Source: JAKQIM01 sp964633225
GTDB lineage: Bacteria > Chloroflexota > Anaerolineae > Anaerolineales > UBA4823
NCBI GenBank assembly: GCA_964633225.1
Contig: CAZWFQ010000033.1
Span: forward strand, 1 to 39,753
DNA length: 39,753 bases
Reading direction: 5' to 3'
The notes under the pieces are model-generated. The model worked only from the letters and a program-made list of their open reading frames with translations, searched no databases and was not told the origin of the DNA. This document shows, piece by piece, positions 24,862 through 32,939 of this stretch (position 1 is the stretch's first letter; every line of letters begins with the position of its first letter). The position numbers and the translations under genes were made by a program.

Positions 24862-25650
24862 TCAAAGCGAGCGTGGAACAGTGTCTGGATGCTGTTCCAC
24901 GCTCGCTTTGGGTTTTAACAGGTAGTTCATGCTGATCGACCCATCGCTGAACAGGTTGATGGCACAGCTCTCGGTTTGCTCAAAATCCCACAGTGTAACC
25001 TCCATGCCTCGGTAATCATAGACCGGATTGCTGCGGTAGGCACCGCTCTGCGCCAGCCCCAGATCTTCCAGCGGCAGCAGGGCCGCCCAGGGGCGGGCCT
25101 CGCCGTAGAGTTTGCGCAGGGCCACGCGGCGGATGCCCAGCCTGGCGCAGTGGGCCAGGAATTGACTGGTCTGAGAGCGGTTTTCATCGCTGATAACGCA
25201 AGATATTTTGATTTTTATTATGGTGTTTTGTAAAATATTTTCTATATCCGGCGGGCCGCTTACCCCCATCATACGCCGGTAGGTTTGGGCCTCAAAGCTC
25301 GGGATAGAGAGGCTGGCGCGGTCATATTGGTTGAAGACTGCCATCTTGCGCAGTGCCAGCCGCCCGTTGGTGTGCAGCGCAAACTGAGTATGGCCTGGCA
25401 GGTGCTGGCGCAGGTGCGCCAGCAGGCGCTCCTCGTGACGGTAAAGCTGGGGATCGGTGGTGGTGCCGCTGATGGTCACCTGGCGGATGTTGTGCTCCCA
25501 GATCAGCCCCATCCAGCGTTCCAGCCCGCGCGGTGGGTAAGTATCTAGGTTGGCCGTGTTCAGGTGTGGGTCCACCTGCTTGCCGATGCAGAAGGGGCAG
25601 CGGGCGTTGCAAGGCCCGGCGAAGAGCAAACTGGCGAAGTCGTAGGGCAT
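24862..25650 (-). CDS. Radical SAM protein
   Basis: A 262-residue radical SAM enzyme with the cluster motif GPCNARCPFCIG (CxxxCxxC) at residues 13-20, followed by a SAM-binding strand VTISGTTTDP and HTNGRLALRKM. There is no C-terminal SPASM or twitch cluster, although two or three further Cys exist (SCVISDE, AHCARLG, ESCAINLF). The specific reaction cannot be told. It lies 16 nt after the HemW-like gene and is probably co-transcribed with it. Its last 15 codons are part of a 19-bp hairpin that also serves the converging MBL gene. Confidence 0.82.
   Translation of the reverse strand: MPYDFASLLFAGPCNARCPFCIGKQVDPHLNTANLDTYPPRGLERWMGLIWEHNIRQVTISGTTTDPQLYRHEERLLAHLRQHLPGHTQFALHTNGRLALRKMAVFNQYDRASLSIPSFEAQTYRRMMGVSGPPDIENILQNTIIKIKISCVISDENRSQTSQFLAHCARLGIRRVALRKLYGEARPWAALLPLEDLGLAQSGAYRSNPVYDYRGMEVTLWDFEQTESCAINLFSDGSISMNYLLKPKASVEQHPDTVPRSL
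24863..24910. terminator. 19-bp hairpin, shared terminator overlapping a coding end
   Basis: CAAAGCGAGCGTGGAACAG (24863-24881) pairs perfectly with 24892-24910 around a 10-nt loop, followed by GGTTTT. It sits downstream of the MBL gene and within the last codons of the radical SAM gene. Confidence 0.8.
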
Positions 25651-25666
25651 TGTAGAATATCATTTC

Positions 25667-27121
25667 TTATCGCAGAGACGCTGAGTACACAGAATGCTCT
25701 GTAGCGCGTTTCTTGGCGCCATCTGCATCCCTGTGGTTGGAAGCTTTTTCTAGCAAATAGGCTTTGACTGCCGCGGCGTAGAAGAGGGCAATGACGCCAT
25801 TTGAAGCCCGCACGCCGGCCTTGGTCAGGCGCAGGATGGGCGGGATATACTCCATCAAACCCTCTTTGAGCACAAATTCCAATTCTGCCGGGAAGGCCTG
25901 CGCCAGAGGCATCCCAAACTTGCGTTCAAAACTCTCCAGGTTGATCTCTCCGAAGTAGAAAGCAACCGAGATCATCTTGCCCATCGCTGCCTGGGGCGAG
26001 AGGTGGTAGAGGTCTTGCAGGGGCAGGCGGCCTGCTTCTACCATGCGGCGGTAATGCTCCAGGCGTTTATCGGCGGCACCGGCGTTGTAAGCCAGGGTGG
26101 TGGGCGAGAGCGACTGCGCCCCCAGGCCCAACCCCAGGTAAGGTGTGCCGTGGATCACCCGCTCGGTGAGGTAATGGCTGGTGCCGGGGTCATCTGGCAG
26201 GCGGCTGAAGGTGTTCTTGCCGGGCGTGGCCTGGTAACCGGCCGCGTGCAGCATCTCTGCCGCTCTTTCGTACTGTGCCAGCACTTCATCTAAATTTACC
26301 TGCTCGGCCTGGTCTGCCAGCCCGGTACCTTTGTAGCGCATACGGTAGAGGGTGATGTATTCTGGCGCCAGGCCCACGGCATGCTGGATGGTGGCCTCCA
26401 CGCTGCCCAGAGATTGCCCGGCAAAGCCGTACATTACATCCACGTTGAAGCGCTCGAAGCCCGCCTGGCGGATGTTCTCGGCGGCCTGCTGGTTATCGTG
26501 CAGCAGGGTGGTGGTGCGCCCAATGGCCTGCAATAGACGCGGACTGACGGTTTGTACGCCCATGCTGATACGCCGGATGCCCATTGTATACAGGGCCCGG
26601 ATCTTCTCCGGCTCCAGGGCGGCAATCTTGGGCGTGGTCTCGATGCTGATCGCCACCTGCCCGGGCAATTGGAAGCAGCGCTGGGCCGCCTCTACCACCC
26701 GGGCAATGTTGGCCGTTTTGGCGGCAGTGGGGGTGCCGCCGCCGATATCGAAGCCGATCAACGTCTTGGCAGGCGTATCTGCCGCCTGGCGGTACAACTC
26801 AAACTCGCCCAGCAGCAGGTTAAAATACAGGTCTTCGTCACGCGCCAGCGTGGCGGGATCTACCACGCAATACTCACAGTAACCGCAGCGCTTCTCGCAG
26901 AAGGGAATGTGAACGTACAGCCCCAGGCGGTCGCAGCCCTGCCAGGCGGCCGCGCCGATGGCCTGGGCCTGGGCGTTGGGCACGCGGTAAGGGCGCATGG
27001 TGCTGGTGTGCCCGATGGGGTAAGCGGTGTTGGCAATGTGGTGCAGTTTGAGCCCGGCAGCGAAGACCTTGACGGGATCATGGTGTGCCTGGTCAGCGGG
27101 GGAAGTGGGGTGGAAGTTCAT
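25667..27121 (-). CDS. HemW/HemN-like radical SAM protein
   Basis: A 484-residue member of the coproporphyrinogen oxidase-like radical SAM group. It has YVHIPFCEKRCGYCEYCVV (the CxxxCxxC cluster plus an extra Cys, as in HemN/HemW), GFDIGGGTPT, IETTPKI, RRISMGVQTVSPRLLQAIGR and YGFAGQS. A C-terminal HemN-like domain follows. HemW proteins act as heme chaperones and HemN as oxygen-independent coproporphyrinogen oxidase; this one is longer at the N-terminus and I do not decide between them. The final 23 residues (from NHRDADG) are encoded by repeat copy 3. A consensus promoter with two operator-like palindromes lies in front. Confidence 0.85.
   Translation of the reverse strand: MNFHPTSPADQAHHDPVKVFAAGLKLHHIANTAYPIGHTSTMRPYRVPNAQAQAIGAAAWQGCDRLGLYVHIPFCEKRCGYCEYCVVDPATLARDEDLYFNLLLGEFELYRQAADTPAKTLIGFDIGGGTPTAAKTANIARVVEAAQRCFQLPGQVAISIETTPKIAALEPEKIRALYTMGIRRISMGVQTVSPRLLQAIGRTTTLLHDNQQAAENIRQAGFERFNVDVMYGFAGQSLGSVEATIQHAVGLAPEYITLYRMRYKGTGLADQAEQVNLDEVLAQYERAAEMLHAAGYQATPGKNTFSRLPDDPGTSHYLTERVIHGTPYLGLGLGAQSLSPTTLAYNAGAADKRLEHYRRMVEAGRLPLQDLYHLSPQAAMGKMISVAFYFGEINLESFERKFGMPLAQAFPAELEFVLKEGLMEYIPPILRLTKAGVRASNGVIALFYAAAVKAYLLEKASNHRDADGAKKRATEHSVYSASLR
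25669..25738. repeat. Inverted repeat, copy 3, inside the HemW-like 3' end
   Basis: One arm reads CGCAGAGACGCTGAG and the other, read on the minus strand, AACCACAGGGATGCAGA. It resembles copies 1, 2 and 4 but is more diverged. It supplies the last 23 codons and the stop of the HemW-like gene. Confidence 0.7.
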
Positions 27122-27138
27122 GTGCGTCTCTCTTTCAT

Positions 27139-27187
27139 GTGTAATATATACACTAACTATTATAGTGTGTGTATTACACTATGTCAA
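27139..27187 (-). promoter_or_regulatory. Promoter and operator region of the HemW-like gene
   Basis: On the minus strand TTGACA (27187-27182), a 17-nt spacer and TATAAT (27164-27159) form a perfect consensus. One palindrome, TAGTGT-N7-ACACTA (27163-27181), fills the spacer. A second, GTGTA-N5-TACAC (27139-27153, followed by TA), covers the probable transcription start. The two arms are 15/17 identical when inverted. This is the layout of a strong promoter under repression; the half-sites resemble YtrA-type GntR operators, but no such regulator lies in this window. Confidence 0.8.
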
Positions 27188-27198
27188 GAGGCGGACTT

Positions 27199-28209
27199 TC
27201 ACTTTGTTATGTCTGCCTGGCAAGCGATCTCGATCGTGCCGCCTGGCAGGAAGTTAGCCTTTACATAATGCAGGCTTTGGGCCCGGTCTTCCCCGCCTTC
27301 ATCTGAAAGCAAGATCTGCTCACAGAAGGCGGCGATATCTTGCACGATGCGCTCGTAGCGGTAGTATGCCAGGGCAGCCTGGTTAATCTGCGTCGATCCA
27401 TAGCCGCGATAGAATAGGGCTTCTTCTTCTTGCGGGGTATATCCCCTGAAGCCTTGTCCGCCGCCAATGTACATCAAATCGCGTTCCTTGGGTGCCAGGA
27501 TGGGTCCGTCCCAATCGACGATATAAAACCTGCCATCGGGGGCAATGTGCAGGTTGCCGGCGTGCAGGTCTGAGTGGCAAACGACGCAGCGCGGGGCCTG
27601 GGCTTGCAGCTTCTGCCCCAGCCGCTCGGCCCGTTCCACCAGCTGGAGCACTAGGGTGCGCTGATCCCTCAGCAGGGCCGCCAGTTGGCTGGCAGCGGGG
27701 TCTGTGAAGGTTTCTGTAACCATCTGAGCCATAAAGGTGCGCACTGCCTGGCGGTAGCGGGGAGAATAGCTTTCTTGTGGAATGTGTTTCAACAGGGCGG
27801 GCGGCAGGGATGCGCTGTGCAGGGTCTTGAGCGCTCGGCCCAGTTCGTCCCACTGCTGGGCCGAGAGGGTCACCTGGTACCCATCTTGCCCCTCTATGAA
27901 GGGGTATAAGATGAGCTTGTAAGCTTCCAGGTCGGCCCACAGCCTGCCGTTTGGGGTTTCAAGGGGGGCGATGACCTGCGCCAGGCCCTGTTCGTTGAGG
28001 GCCTTGGGCAGCGTGACGGTGAGGGGGTTGAAGTCTCCACTGCGCAGCTTTACAAAGTAGGCCGCGCCATGTTGGTCTTCGGCGCGGTAGACGGCGGTGT
28101 TTACATCTGCCCCCAGTGGCAAGAAGCTCAAACTGCGTATGCTCAGCCCGAATTCTCCCTCCAGGCAGGCGCAGATTTTGCCTTCATCAAGATTGGGTTT
28201 TTCTAGCAT
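27199..28209 (-). CDS. Aminoglycoside phosphotransferase-family kinase-like protein
   Basis: A 336-residue protein with the APH/choline-kinase fold. The N-lobe shows an ATP-site strand (NTAVYRAEDQHGAAYFVKL) and the C-lobe the catalytic loop VVCHSDLHAGNLHI followed by FYIVDWDGPILAPKERDLM, with the Asp residues for base and Mg2+. Members phosphorylate antibiotics, amines or sugars; nothing here points to drug resistance in particular. The ATG at 28209 lies 6 nt after a TATAAT box shared with the divergent VanZ-like gene, so the transcript is probably leaderless. Confidence 0.87.
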   Translation of the reverse strand: MLEKPNLDEGKICACLEGEFGLSIRSLSFLPLGADVNTAVYRAEDQHGAAYFVKLRSGDFNPLTVTLPKALNEQGLAQVIAPLETPNGRLWADLEAYKLILYPFIEGQDGYQVTLSAQQWDELGRALKTLHSASLPPALLKHIPQESYSPRYRQAVRTFMAQMVTETFTDPAASQLAALLRDQRTLVLQLVERAERLGQKLQAQAPRCVVCHSDLHAGNLHIAPDGRFYIVDWDGPILAPKERDLMYIGGGQGFRGYTPQEEEALFYRGYGSTQINQAALAYYRYERIVQDIAAFCEQILLSDEGGEDRAQSLHYVKANFLPGGTIEIACQADITK

Positions 28210-28215
28210 TTGGAT

Positions 28216-28223
28216 ATTATAAT
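28216..28223. promoter_or_regulatory. Palindromic -10 element shared by two divergent leaderless genes
   Basis: ATTATAAT is its own reverse complement and gives a TATAAT box on each strand (28218-28223 plus, 28221-28216 minus). Each box lies 6 nt before a start codon: GTG at 28230 on the plus strand and ATG at 28209 on the minus strand. The -35 regions are weak in both directions. Confidence 0.6.
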
Positions 28224-28229
28224 GCGGCT

Positions 28230-28688
28230 GTGAATCTTGAGAGAAAACCCACCCCCCGGCCCTGGCGCGCCGCCTGCCTGCTGTTGGCCTGGCTGGCTGG
28301 CATGCTCTTCCCGATGGCCTTGTTGGGAAAGATTTGGCCGGCCTTCCGTTATCGTTTCGATGCCATCTTCGGCCCCGAAAGGATGCACATCTTGATGCAT
28401 GCCTTGCTGTTTGCTGGGTTGGTGCTGTTGCTGTGGGCGACCCTGCGGCTGCGTCCTTCGTGGCGCGCCCTATGGCTGACCTTGGGGGCTGTGCTGCTGG
28501 CGGCTGCCCTGCAAGAGACTTTCCAGGCCCTCAGCAGCGGTTACTTCTCGCTGCGCGCCTCGCTCTTTGATCTGGGCGTGGATCTGTCAGGTGCTTTGCT
28601 GGGCCTGGCGGCTGTAGGAGGATGGGCCGTTTTTAAAGCAAGAGCTAAACCTAGAGAAAACCGCAGAGATACAGCGGCTAAAGGGTAA
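28230..28688 (+). CDS. VanZ-like membrane protein
   Basis: A 152-residue protein with about four membrane segments, beginning RAACLLLAWLAGMLFPMALLGKIW, then a typical VanZ loop (RMHILMHALLFAGLVLLLW), QETFQALSSGYFSLRASLFDLGVDLSGALLGL, the last part being the VanZ family's conserved D-x2-x-N/S-x-x-G region. The role is unknown; the name comes from a teicoplanin-resistance accessory gene. I start at the GTG at 28230 because the longer frame would run through the divergent gene; residues upstream are not VanZ-like. Its last nine residues (NRRDTAAKG) and stop come from repeat copy 4. Confidence 0.75.
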   Translation: MNLERKPTPRPWRAACLLLAWLAGMLFPMALLGKIWPAFRYRFDAIFGPERMHILMHALLFAGLVLLLWATLRLRPSWRALWLTLGAVLLAAALQETFQALSSGYFSLRASLFDLGVDLSGALLGLAAVGGWAVFKARAKPRENRRDTAAKG

Positions 28689-28755
28689 CCGCTGCTGAAG
28701 GGTAGCCGAGAGTGCATGGAAATTTTTAAGGGGTTTTCTCTGTGACTCTGTGGTT
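28659..28755. repeat. Inverted repeat, copy 4, at the VanZ-like 3' end
   Basis: The arms AACCGCAGAG (28659-28668) and CTCTGTGGTT (28746-28755) pair with one mismatch. An inner GCGG/CCGC segment is also present. It covers the stop of the VanZ-like gene and ends 7 nt before the stop of the converging C39-like gene. Confidence 0.75.
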
Positions 28756-28761
28756 GCTCTC

Positions 28762-30030
28762 TTAAGGGCTGGCGGTCACAAAATCCAGGGCGTACTGGGC
28801 ATCCCAATAGGTGGGATTGATCTGCAAGGCCTTGTACCATTCACCCATGGCCGCCTCTACCTTGCCGTCGCGGTAGAGTGCCCAACCGCGCCACAGGTGC
28901 ACCTCTTCTGAGTCGTAGGTGATCTTGAGGGCATACTCAGTCAGTGCCAGCAGTTCATCGATCTGCCCAGAGTGGAAGTAGGCGAAGAAAGGCCCGAACT
29001 GGTAGCGCAGCATGCGCTGCGGCAGGCCCAGGGTGCGGGCGGTATCGTAGGCGGTGGAAGCTTCGCTGTAGCGCTCAAAATAGACCAGATTGCTGCCCAC
29101 GTTGAACCAGGCAAAGGCGTCATTGGGATTGGCCTCGGTCTCGCGTTGGGCGGTTTCAAGGGCGAACTGCCGGTTAATGGCTGGATCCCAATCGAGCCCC
29201 AGGATGTTCTTGAGAGTCTCTTCTTGGTGGGGCAGGTAGATGAGCAGGTAGACGCGATTGAAGGCCTTCCATTCTTCATCTAGCTGAGCGTAAGAGATGC
29301 GCTGATCTGCTCCCAGGAAGCTGTCTTGGACGGTGAAGGTTTGTGCCTCGTCATCGTACCCGGTGAGTAGGATGTAATGCCCGGCCCAGCGGTCATCATT
29401 GGGCCAGTAAGTCTCTTGGACGATAAGAGGCTTTTCGATCATCACCGGGAAGCCCGCCGCCAATAGCTCTTTCATCAGGTCAATATCCCCACCCACGCGG
29501 AACTCAGTACTCAGCCAGCCGGCGCGCGTGCGCACAAAATAGACCAGTTCTTCGGGGTTAACATTGCGGTCTTCTGAGATGGGCTTGATCAGGTCAGTGA
29601 TATCTTTTTGGGTGCCATCCCAGCCGTAATAATGCAAGTAGATTGAGAGGGTAGCCGGGCCGCAGTTATTAGGGCCTTGTTTCTCCCAGTAGGAGGCGGT
29701 GAGCGTTACAGAGCCTGGGATGGGCGTGGGGGTGAGGGTGGGCGGCACGGGGGTCGGTGAAAGCACCACCTGTGTGGGCGTGACGGTGGGGGTGGGGGTG
29801 ACAGTGGGGGGCGCTGTGGGGCCAGGGGTATCTGTGATGTTGGGCAGGGGGGTGGGCAAGCTGCCAGCCGGGTTGAACACCCCGCGCAGGTAAGCCTCAG
29901 CCACCTCCACCCGCCATTCCAGGCGCGCCTTCACAGCCGGGATTTGATAGATCAACAGCCCCGCCACCACCAGGCCGGCCAATCCCAATGCCAGCCTGCC
30001 AGGGGTAAACCATTTGATGTTCTTAGGCAT
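28762..30030 (-). CDS. Membrane-anchored C39-like peptidase with TPR repeats
   Basis: A 422-residue protein with an N-terminal membrane anchor (~12-30), a Pro/Thr-rich spacer (~65-115, repeated TPTPTVTPT units), then a papain-like C39-type domain. The catalytic Cys is in KQGPNNCGPATLSIYLHYYG, the His in WAGHYILLTGYDD, and Asp in TVQDSFLG. A C-terminal region of about 130 residues contains TPR-like helices (FAWFNVGSNLVYFERYSEASTAYDTARTLG and LHLWRG-like units). It is probably an extracellular cysteine peptidase or peptide-binding protein. I start at the ATG at 30030, placed 7 nt after a TAAAAT box; the longer frame adds 20 residues without an SD. Confidence 0.82.
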   Translation of the reverse strand: MPKNIKWFTPGRLALGLAGLVVAGLLIYQIPAVKARLEWRVEVAEAYLRGVFNPAGSLPTPLPNITDTPGPTAPPTVTPTPTVTPTQVVLSPTPVPPTLTPTPIPGSVTLTASYWEKQGPNNCGPATLSIYLHYYGWDGTQKDITDLIKPISEDRNVNPEELVYFVRTRAGWLSTEFRVGGDIDLMKELLAAGFPVMIEKPLIVQETYWPNDDRWAGHYILLTGYDDEAQTFTVQDSFLGADQRISYAQLDEEWKAFNRVYLLIYLPHQEETLKNILGLDWDPAINRQFALETAQRETEANPNDAFAWFNVGSNLVYFERYSEASTAYDTARTLGLPQRMLRYQFGPFFAYFHSGQIDELLALTEYALKITYDSEEVHLWRGWALYRDGKVEAAMGEWYKALQINPTYWDAQYALDFVTASP

Positions 30031-30037
30031 AGGGCCT

Positions 30038-30043
30038 ATTTTA
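30038..30043 (-). promoter_or_regulatory. -10 box of the C39-like gene, leaderless layout
   Basis: TAAAAT on the minus strand ends 7 nt before the ATG at 30030. There is no SD. Confidence 0.45.
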
Positions 30044-30118
30044 TCATTGAAAATTTCTGAAAACAGATCTTGGCAATGCTGATTAAACACTGCTAATCCT
30101 CTAGTTTGGGGATTCAGT

Positions 30119-30124
30119 TATAAT
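30119..30124 (+). promoter_or_regulatory. -10 box of miaB, leaderless layout
   Basis: TATAAT lies 7 nt before the GTG start at 30132, so transcription would begin at the start codon. The -35 region is weak. Confidence 0.6.
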
Positions 30125-30131
30125 ACCCAGC

Positions 30132-31475
30132 GTGAAATACTATATTTGGACCGAAGGTTGTCAGATGAACGTGGCCGATTCGCAGCGCGTGGCCTCAACC
30201 CTGGAGCAGATTGGCTGCCAGGCGGTGGAGCGTGTTGCCGAGGCTGATGTGGTCATCATGAATACTTGTGTCGTGCGGCAGAGCGCAGAGGATAGGGCTT
30301 ACGGCTATTTGAATTCACTGCGTTCTTTAAAAGCCCAGCGCCCTTCGATGGTGATCAACCTGATGGGCTGCCTGGTGGGAATTAAAAGCAGCGAAAAACT
30401 CAAACAGCGTTTCCCCTTTGTGGATGTCTTCTCGCCCCCTTCTGACGTGGGTCCCTTGGTAGCTTACCTGACCCAAGATGAGAGCCGCCAGTTGGAAGTT
30501 GGCGAGGTAACCCAGCGCTTTGCCATCATGGATGAAGGTCCCGATGAGGTCAGCGCCTTGCACTTGCCCGAAGCCGAACGCGGCCGCCTGGTTTCGGCGC
30601 ACGTGCCGGTGGTGTTGGGCTGCTCGCATGCCTGCACCTACTGCATTATCCCTTACCGGCGCGGTGTAGAGCGCAGCCGGCCAAGCGCCACGATTATTGC
30701 CGAACTGCGTGCCCTGGCGGCCCAGGGCGTCAAAGAAGTGACCCTTTTGGGCCAGATTGTGGACCGCTACGGCAAAGATCTGCCCGAGGGCCCAAACCTG
30801 GCAGGCCTGCTGCGCATGGCCAACGAGATTGAAGGCCTTGAGCGCATTCGTTTTCTCACCTCGCATCCCAATTGGATGCATGACGAGCTTTTGGATGCCG
30901 TGGCAGCACTACCCAAGGTGATGCCGCACATCGAAGTGCCTGTGCAGGCTGGCGATGACCAGGTGCTGGAGAATATGAAGCGCGGTTATACTGCCGAAGA
31001 TTACCGCCGCCTGGTGGAAAAGATCCGTGCCCGGCTGGGAGATGGCTTTCCGGGGGTTTCGATTGCCACTGATATTATTGTCGGTTTCCCTGGCGAGAGC
31101 GAAGCGCAATTTCAAAATACCTATGATCTATTGGCTGAGCTCAAGCTGGATGTGTCTCACCTGGCGCGCTATTCCACCCGCCCGGGCACCGTGGCCGACC
31201 GCCGCATGGAAGATGATGTACCCGAGGCCGAGAAGATGCGCCGTTTCCGCCTGCTTGAAACCCTGCAAGAGAACATCGCCGCTGAGATCAACGCCCGTTA
31301 CTTGGGCGAACGCGTGGATGTGCTCTTTGAAGAGCGTGTCAAGGGGCGTTGGAAAGGCCGCACCCCCACCAATAAGCTGGTCTTCCTAGAGAGTGAGTCC
31401 GATCTGCACGGGCAGGTACTCCCGGTGACCATTACCTGGACCGGGCCCTGGTCGATGCAGTCGCGCCTGGTTTAA
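30132..31475 (+). CDS. miaB: tRNA-2-methylthio-N6-isopentenyladenosine synthase
   Basis: A radical SAM methylthiotransferase that modifies A37 of tRNAs reading codons beginning with U. The N-terminal domain has the three ligands of the auxiliary 4Fe-4S cluster (Cys10 in TEGCQMN, Cys46 in MNTCVV, Cys80 in LMGC). The radical SAM core has Cys164, Cys168 and Cys171 in GCSHACTYCIIPYRRG. A C-terminal TRAM domain (~380-447) binds RNA. The 447-residue length is usual. It starts with GTG and has no SD, with TATAAT 7 nt in front. MtaB/RimO-type relatives are less likely given TEGCQMN and the C-IIP-RG pattern. Confidence 0.92.
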   Translation: MKYYIWTEGCQMNVADSQRVASTLEQIGCQAVERVAEADVVIMNTCVVRQSAEDRAYGYLNSLRSLKAQRPSMVINLMGCLVGIKSSEKLKQRFPFVDVFSPPSDVGPLVAYLTQDESRQLEVGEVTQRFAIMDEGPDEVSALHLPEAERGRLVSAHVPVVLGCSHACTYCIIPYRRGVERSRPSATIIAELRALAAQGVKEVTLLGQIVDRYGKDLPEGPNLAGLLRMANEIEGLERIRFLTSHPNWMHDELLDAVAALPKVMPHIEVPVQAGDDQVLENMKRGYTAEDYRRLVEKIRARLGDGFPGVSIATDIIVGFPGESEAQFQNTYDLLAELKLDVSHLARYSTRPGTVADRRMEDDVPEAEKMRRFRLLETLQENIAAEINARYLGERVDVLFEERVKGRWKGRTPTNKLVFLESESDLHGQVLPVTITWTGPWSMQSRLV

Positions 31476-31591
31476 ACCCGATCTCACCAAACTTTCACCT
31501 CGAACGCGTGTACAATAGAGAAGAATAGTTGAAACTGGAACTATTCTGCTTTGGTCTGCGTCTATTGCTGCGAACCTATATGGAGGAGAAA

Positions 31592-32824
31592 ATGTCTACC
31601 CGAAGAATCTTTGCCATTATCTTGACCACTCTGCTGGCAGCCCTCGCCCTGGCTGCTTGCAACCTGCCCTCGACTGAGGATGCCCAATCGCCCACTCAGG
31701 ATCCCAACTTGATCTACACAGCCGCCGCCATGACGGTGCAGGCCCAACTTACCCAGAATGCGGTTGGTACGCCGATCGTTGCCCCCAGCCAGACGCCTGG
31801 CGTAGCCCAGCCTACTGGCACTACGGTTGTCGTCCCGCCGACGAATACCTCGGCGGCGCCTACTGCCGTGCCCTCCACTGCCGTGCCGCCAACCAAGACA
31901 TCCGTTCCACCCACTGCCACCGTCTTTGTGCCTTGCGACCGGGCTAGCTTTGTCTCAGATGTGACCTTCCCGGATAACTCGGAGCTTGCCCCTGGGACCA
32001 CGTTTGTGAAAACCTGGCGTATTCGCAACAATGGCTCTTGCACCTGGACTTCCAGCTACGCGCTGGTATTTGTCAGCGGCGCAGCCATGAGCGGACCGGC
32101 CTCGGTGCAGTTCATTAACGCTGGCGCCACCGTGGCCCCGGGCTCTACGGTGGATGTTTCTGTCACCCTGACTGCCCCGGCAACCCCCGATACGTATCGC
32201 GGCGATTGGAAGCTGCGCAACGCGGCCGGTGCTACCTTTGGCATTGGTGATAATGCTGAAAAAAGCTTTTGGGTCCAGATCAAGGTCGTTTCACCCAAAA
32301 CACCTACCCCCAGCGTAACCCCAACCCCCAATGTCAACGTGGTCTTTGATTTCATTTCGCGCGGCCCCGATGCCCAGTGGCGCAATGCCACCACCATCAT
32401 ACCGTGGGGCGATCCGCCTGATGACTCTGACGGTGTGGCGGTCGATCTGAATAATGCTAAGGCTGAGAACAATAAGACGTACAGCCGTGCCCTGGCTACT
32501 TACCCGCAGCGGATCACCGATGGTATGATCTCGGGCCAGTACCCGATCTACACCGTGCAAAACGGCGATCATTTCAGGGCTACCATTGGCTTGCGCACAG
32601 GTTGTGAAGACGGCAAGGTGCGCTACCAGCTTAAGTACGTAGATTCTGGCGGCGAGGTCTTGCTTGGCGAGTGGTTAGAAGCCTGCGAGGGCAAAGTGGT
32701 TGATATTGACCTGAATCTCTCGGCCCTCACCGGCAAGGTCGTCCAGTTTGTTCTGGTTGTCAAGGCCGAGGGCGTAGCCGATGGCGACCTGGCGTTGTGG
32801 ATCTCACCGCGCATCGAACGCTAG
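31592..32824 (+). CDS. Lipoprotein with NBR1-type Ig-like domain, paralogue 1
   Basis: A 410-residue secreted lipoprotein. The signal peptide ends in the lipobox ALAAC (Cys ~24), and GGAGGAGAAA precedes the ATG. A short motif, DPNLIYTAAAMTVQAQLTQ, is followed by a Pro/Thr-rich spacer. An NBR1-like Ig domain (~105-215) comes next: SFVSDVTFPDNSELAPGTTF, KTWRIRNNGSCTWTSSYALVFV, GDWKLRNAAG. The C-terminal ~150 residues form another beta-rich region with a DFISRGPDAQWRNA start, perhaps a carbohydrate- or ligand-binding domain. Such domains are common in Chloroflexota envelope proteins; the role is unknown. A near-identical architecture follows in the next gene, and a 19-bp hairpin ends the transcript. 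Confidence 0.83.
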   Translation: MSTRRIFAIILTTLLAALALAACNLPSTEDAQSPTQDPNLIYTAAAMTVQAQLTQNAVGTPIVAPSQTPGVAQPTGTTVVVPPTNTSAAPTAVPSTAVPPTKTSVPPTATVFVPCDRASFVSDVTFPDNSELAPGTTFVKTWRIRNNGSCTWTSSYALVFVSGAAMSGPASVQFINAGATVAPGSTVDVSVTLTAPATPDTYRGDWKLRNAAGATFGIGDNAEKSFWVQIKVVSPKTPTPSVTPTPNVNVVFDFISRGPDAQWRNATTIIPWGDPPDDSDGVAVDLNNAKAENNKTYSRALATYPQRITDGMISGQYPIYTVQNGDHFRATIGLRTGCEDGKVRYQLKYVDSGGEVLLGEWLEACEGKVVDIDLNLSALTGKVVQFVLVVKAEGVADGDLALWISPRIER

Positions 32825-32836
32825 ATCCTGTTATCG

Positions 32837-32878
32837 AAACAAGTTGAAGCAGCGCAAAAGCGCTGCTTCAACTTGTTT
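32837..32878. terminator. 19-bp hairpin terminator after the first lipoprotein gene
   Basis: AAACAAGTTGAAGCAGCGC (32837-32855) pairs perfectly with 32860-32878 around an AAAA loop. The stem ends with GTTT but no long T run follows. Confidence 0.8.
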
Positions 32879-32939
32879 ATCACACGGGCCTCCCCGTGTT
32901 CAAGTGTTTTTTGGTATCATTCATTGTAAAGGAGTAAAA

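Noticed and set aside
27199..28209. Antibiotic resistance gene (aminoglycoside phosphotransferase with VanZ neighbour)
   Set aside because: Both names come from broad families; no drug-specific residues, cassette or mobile element supports resistance.
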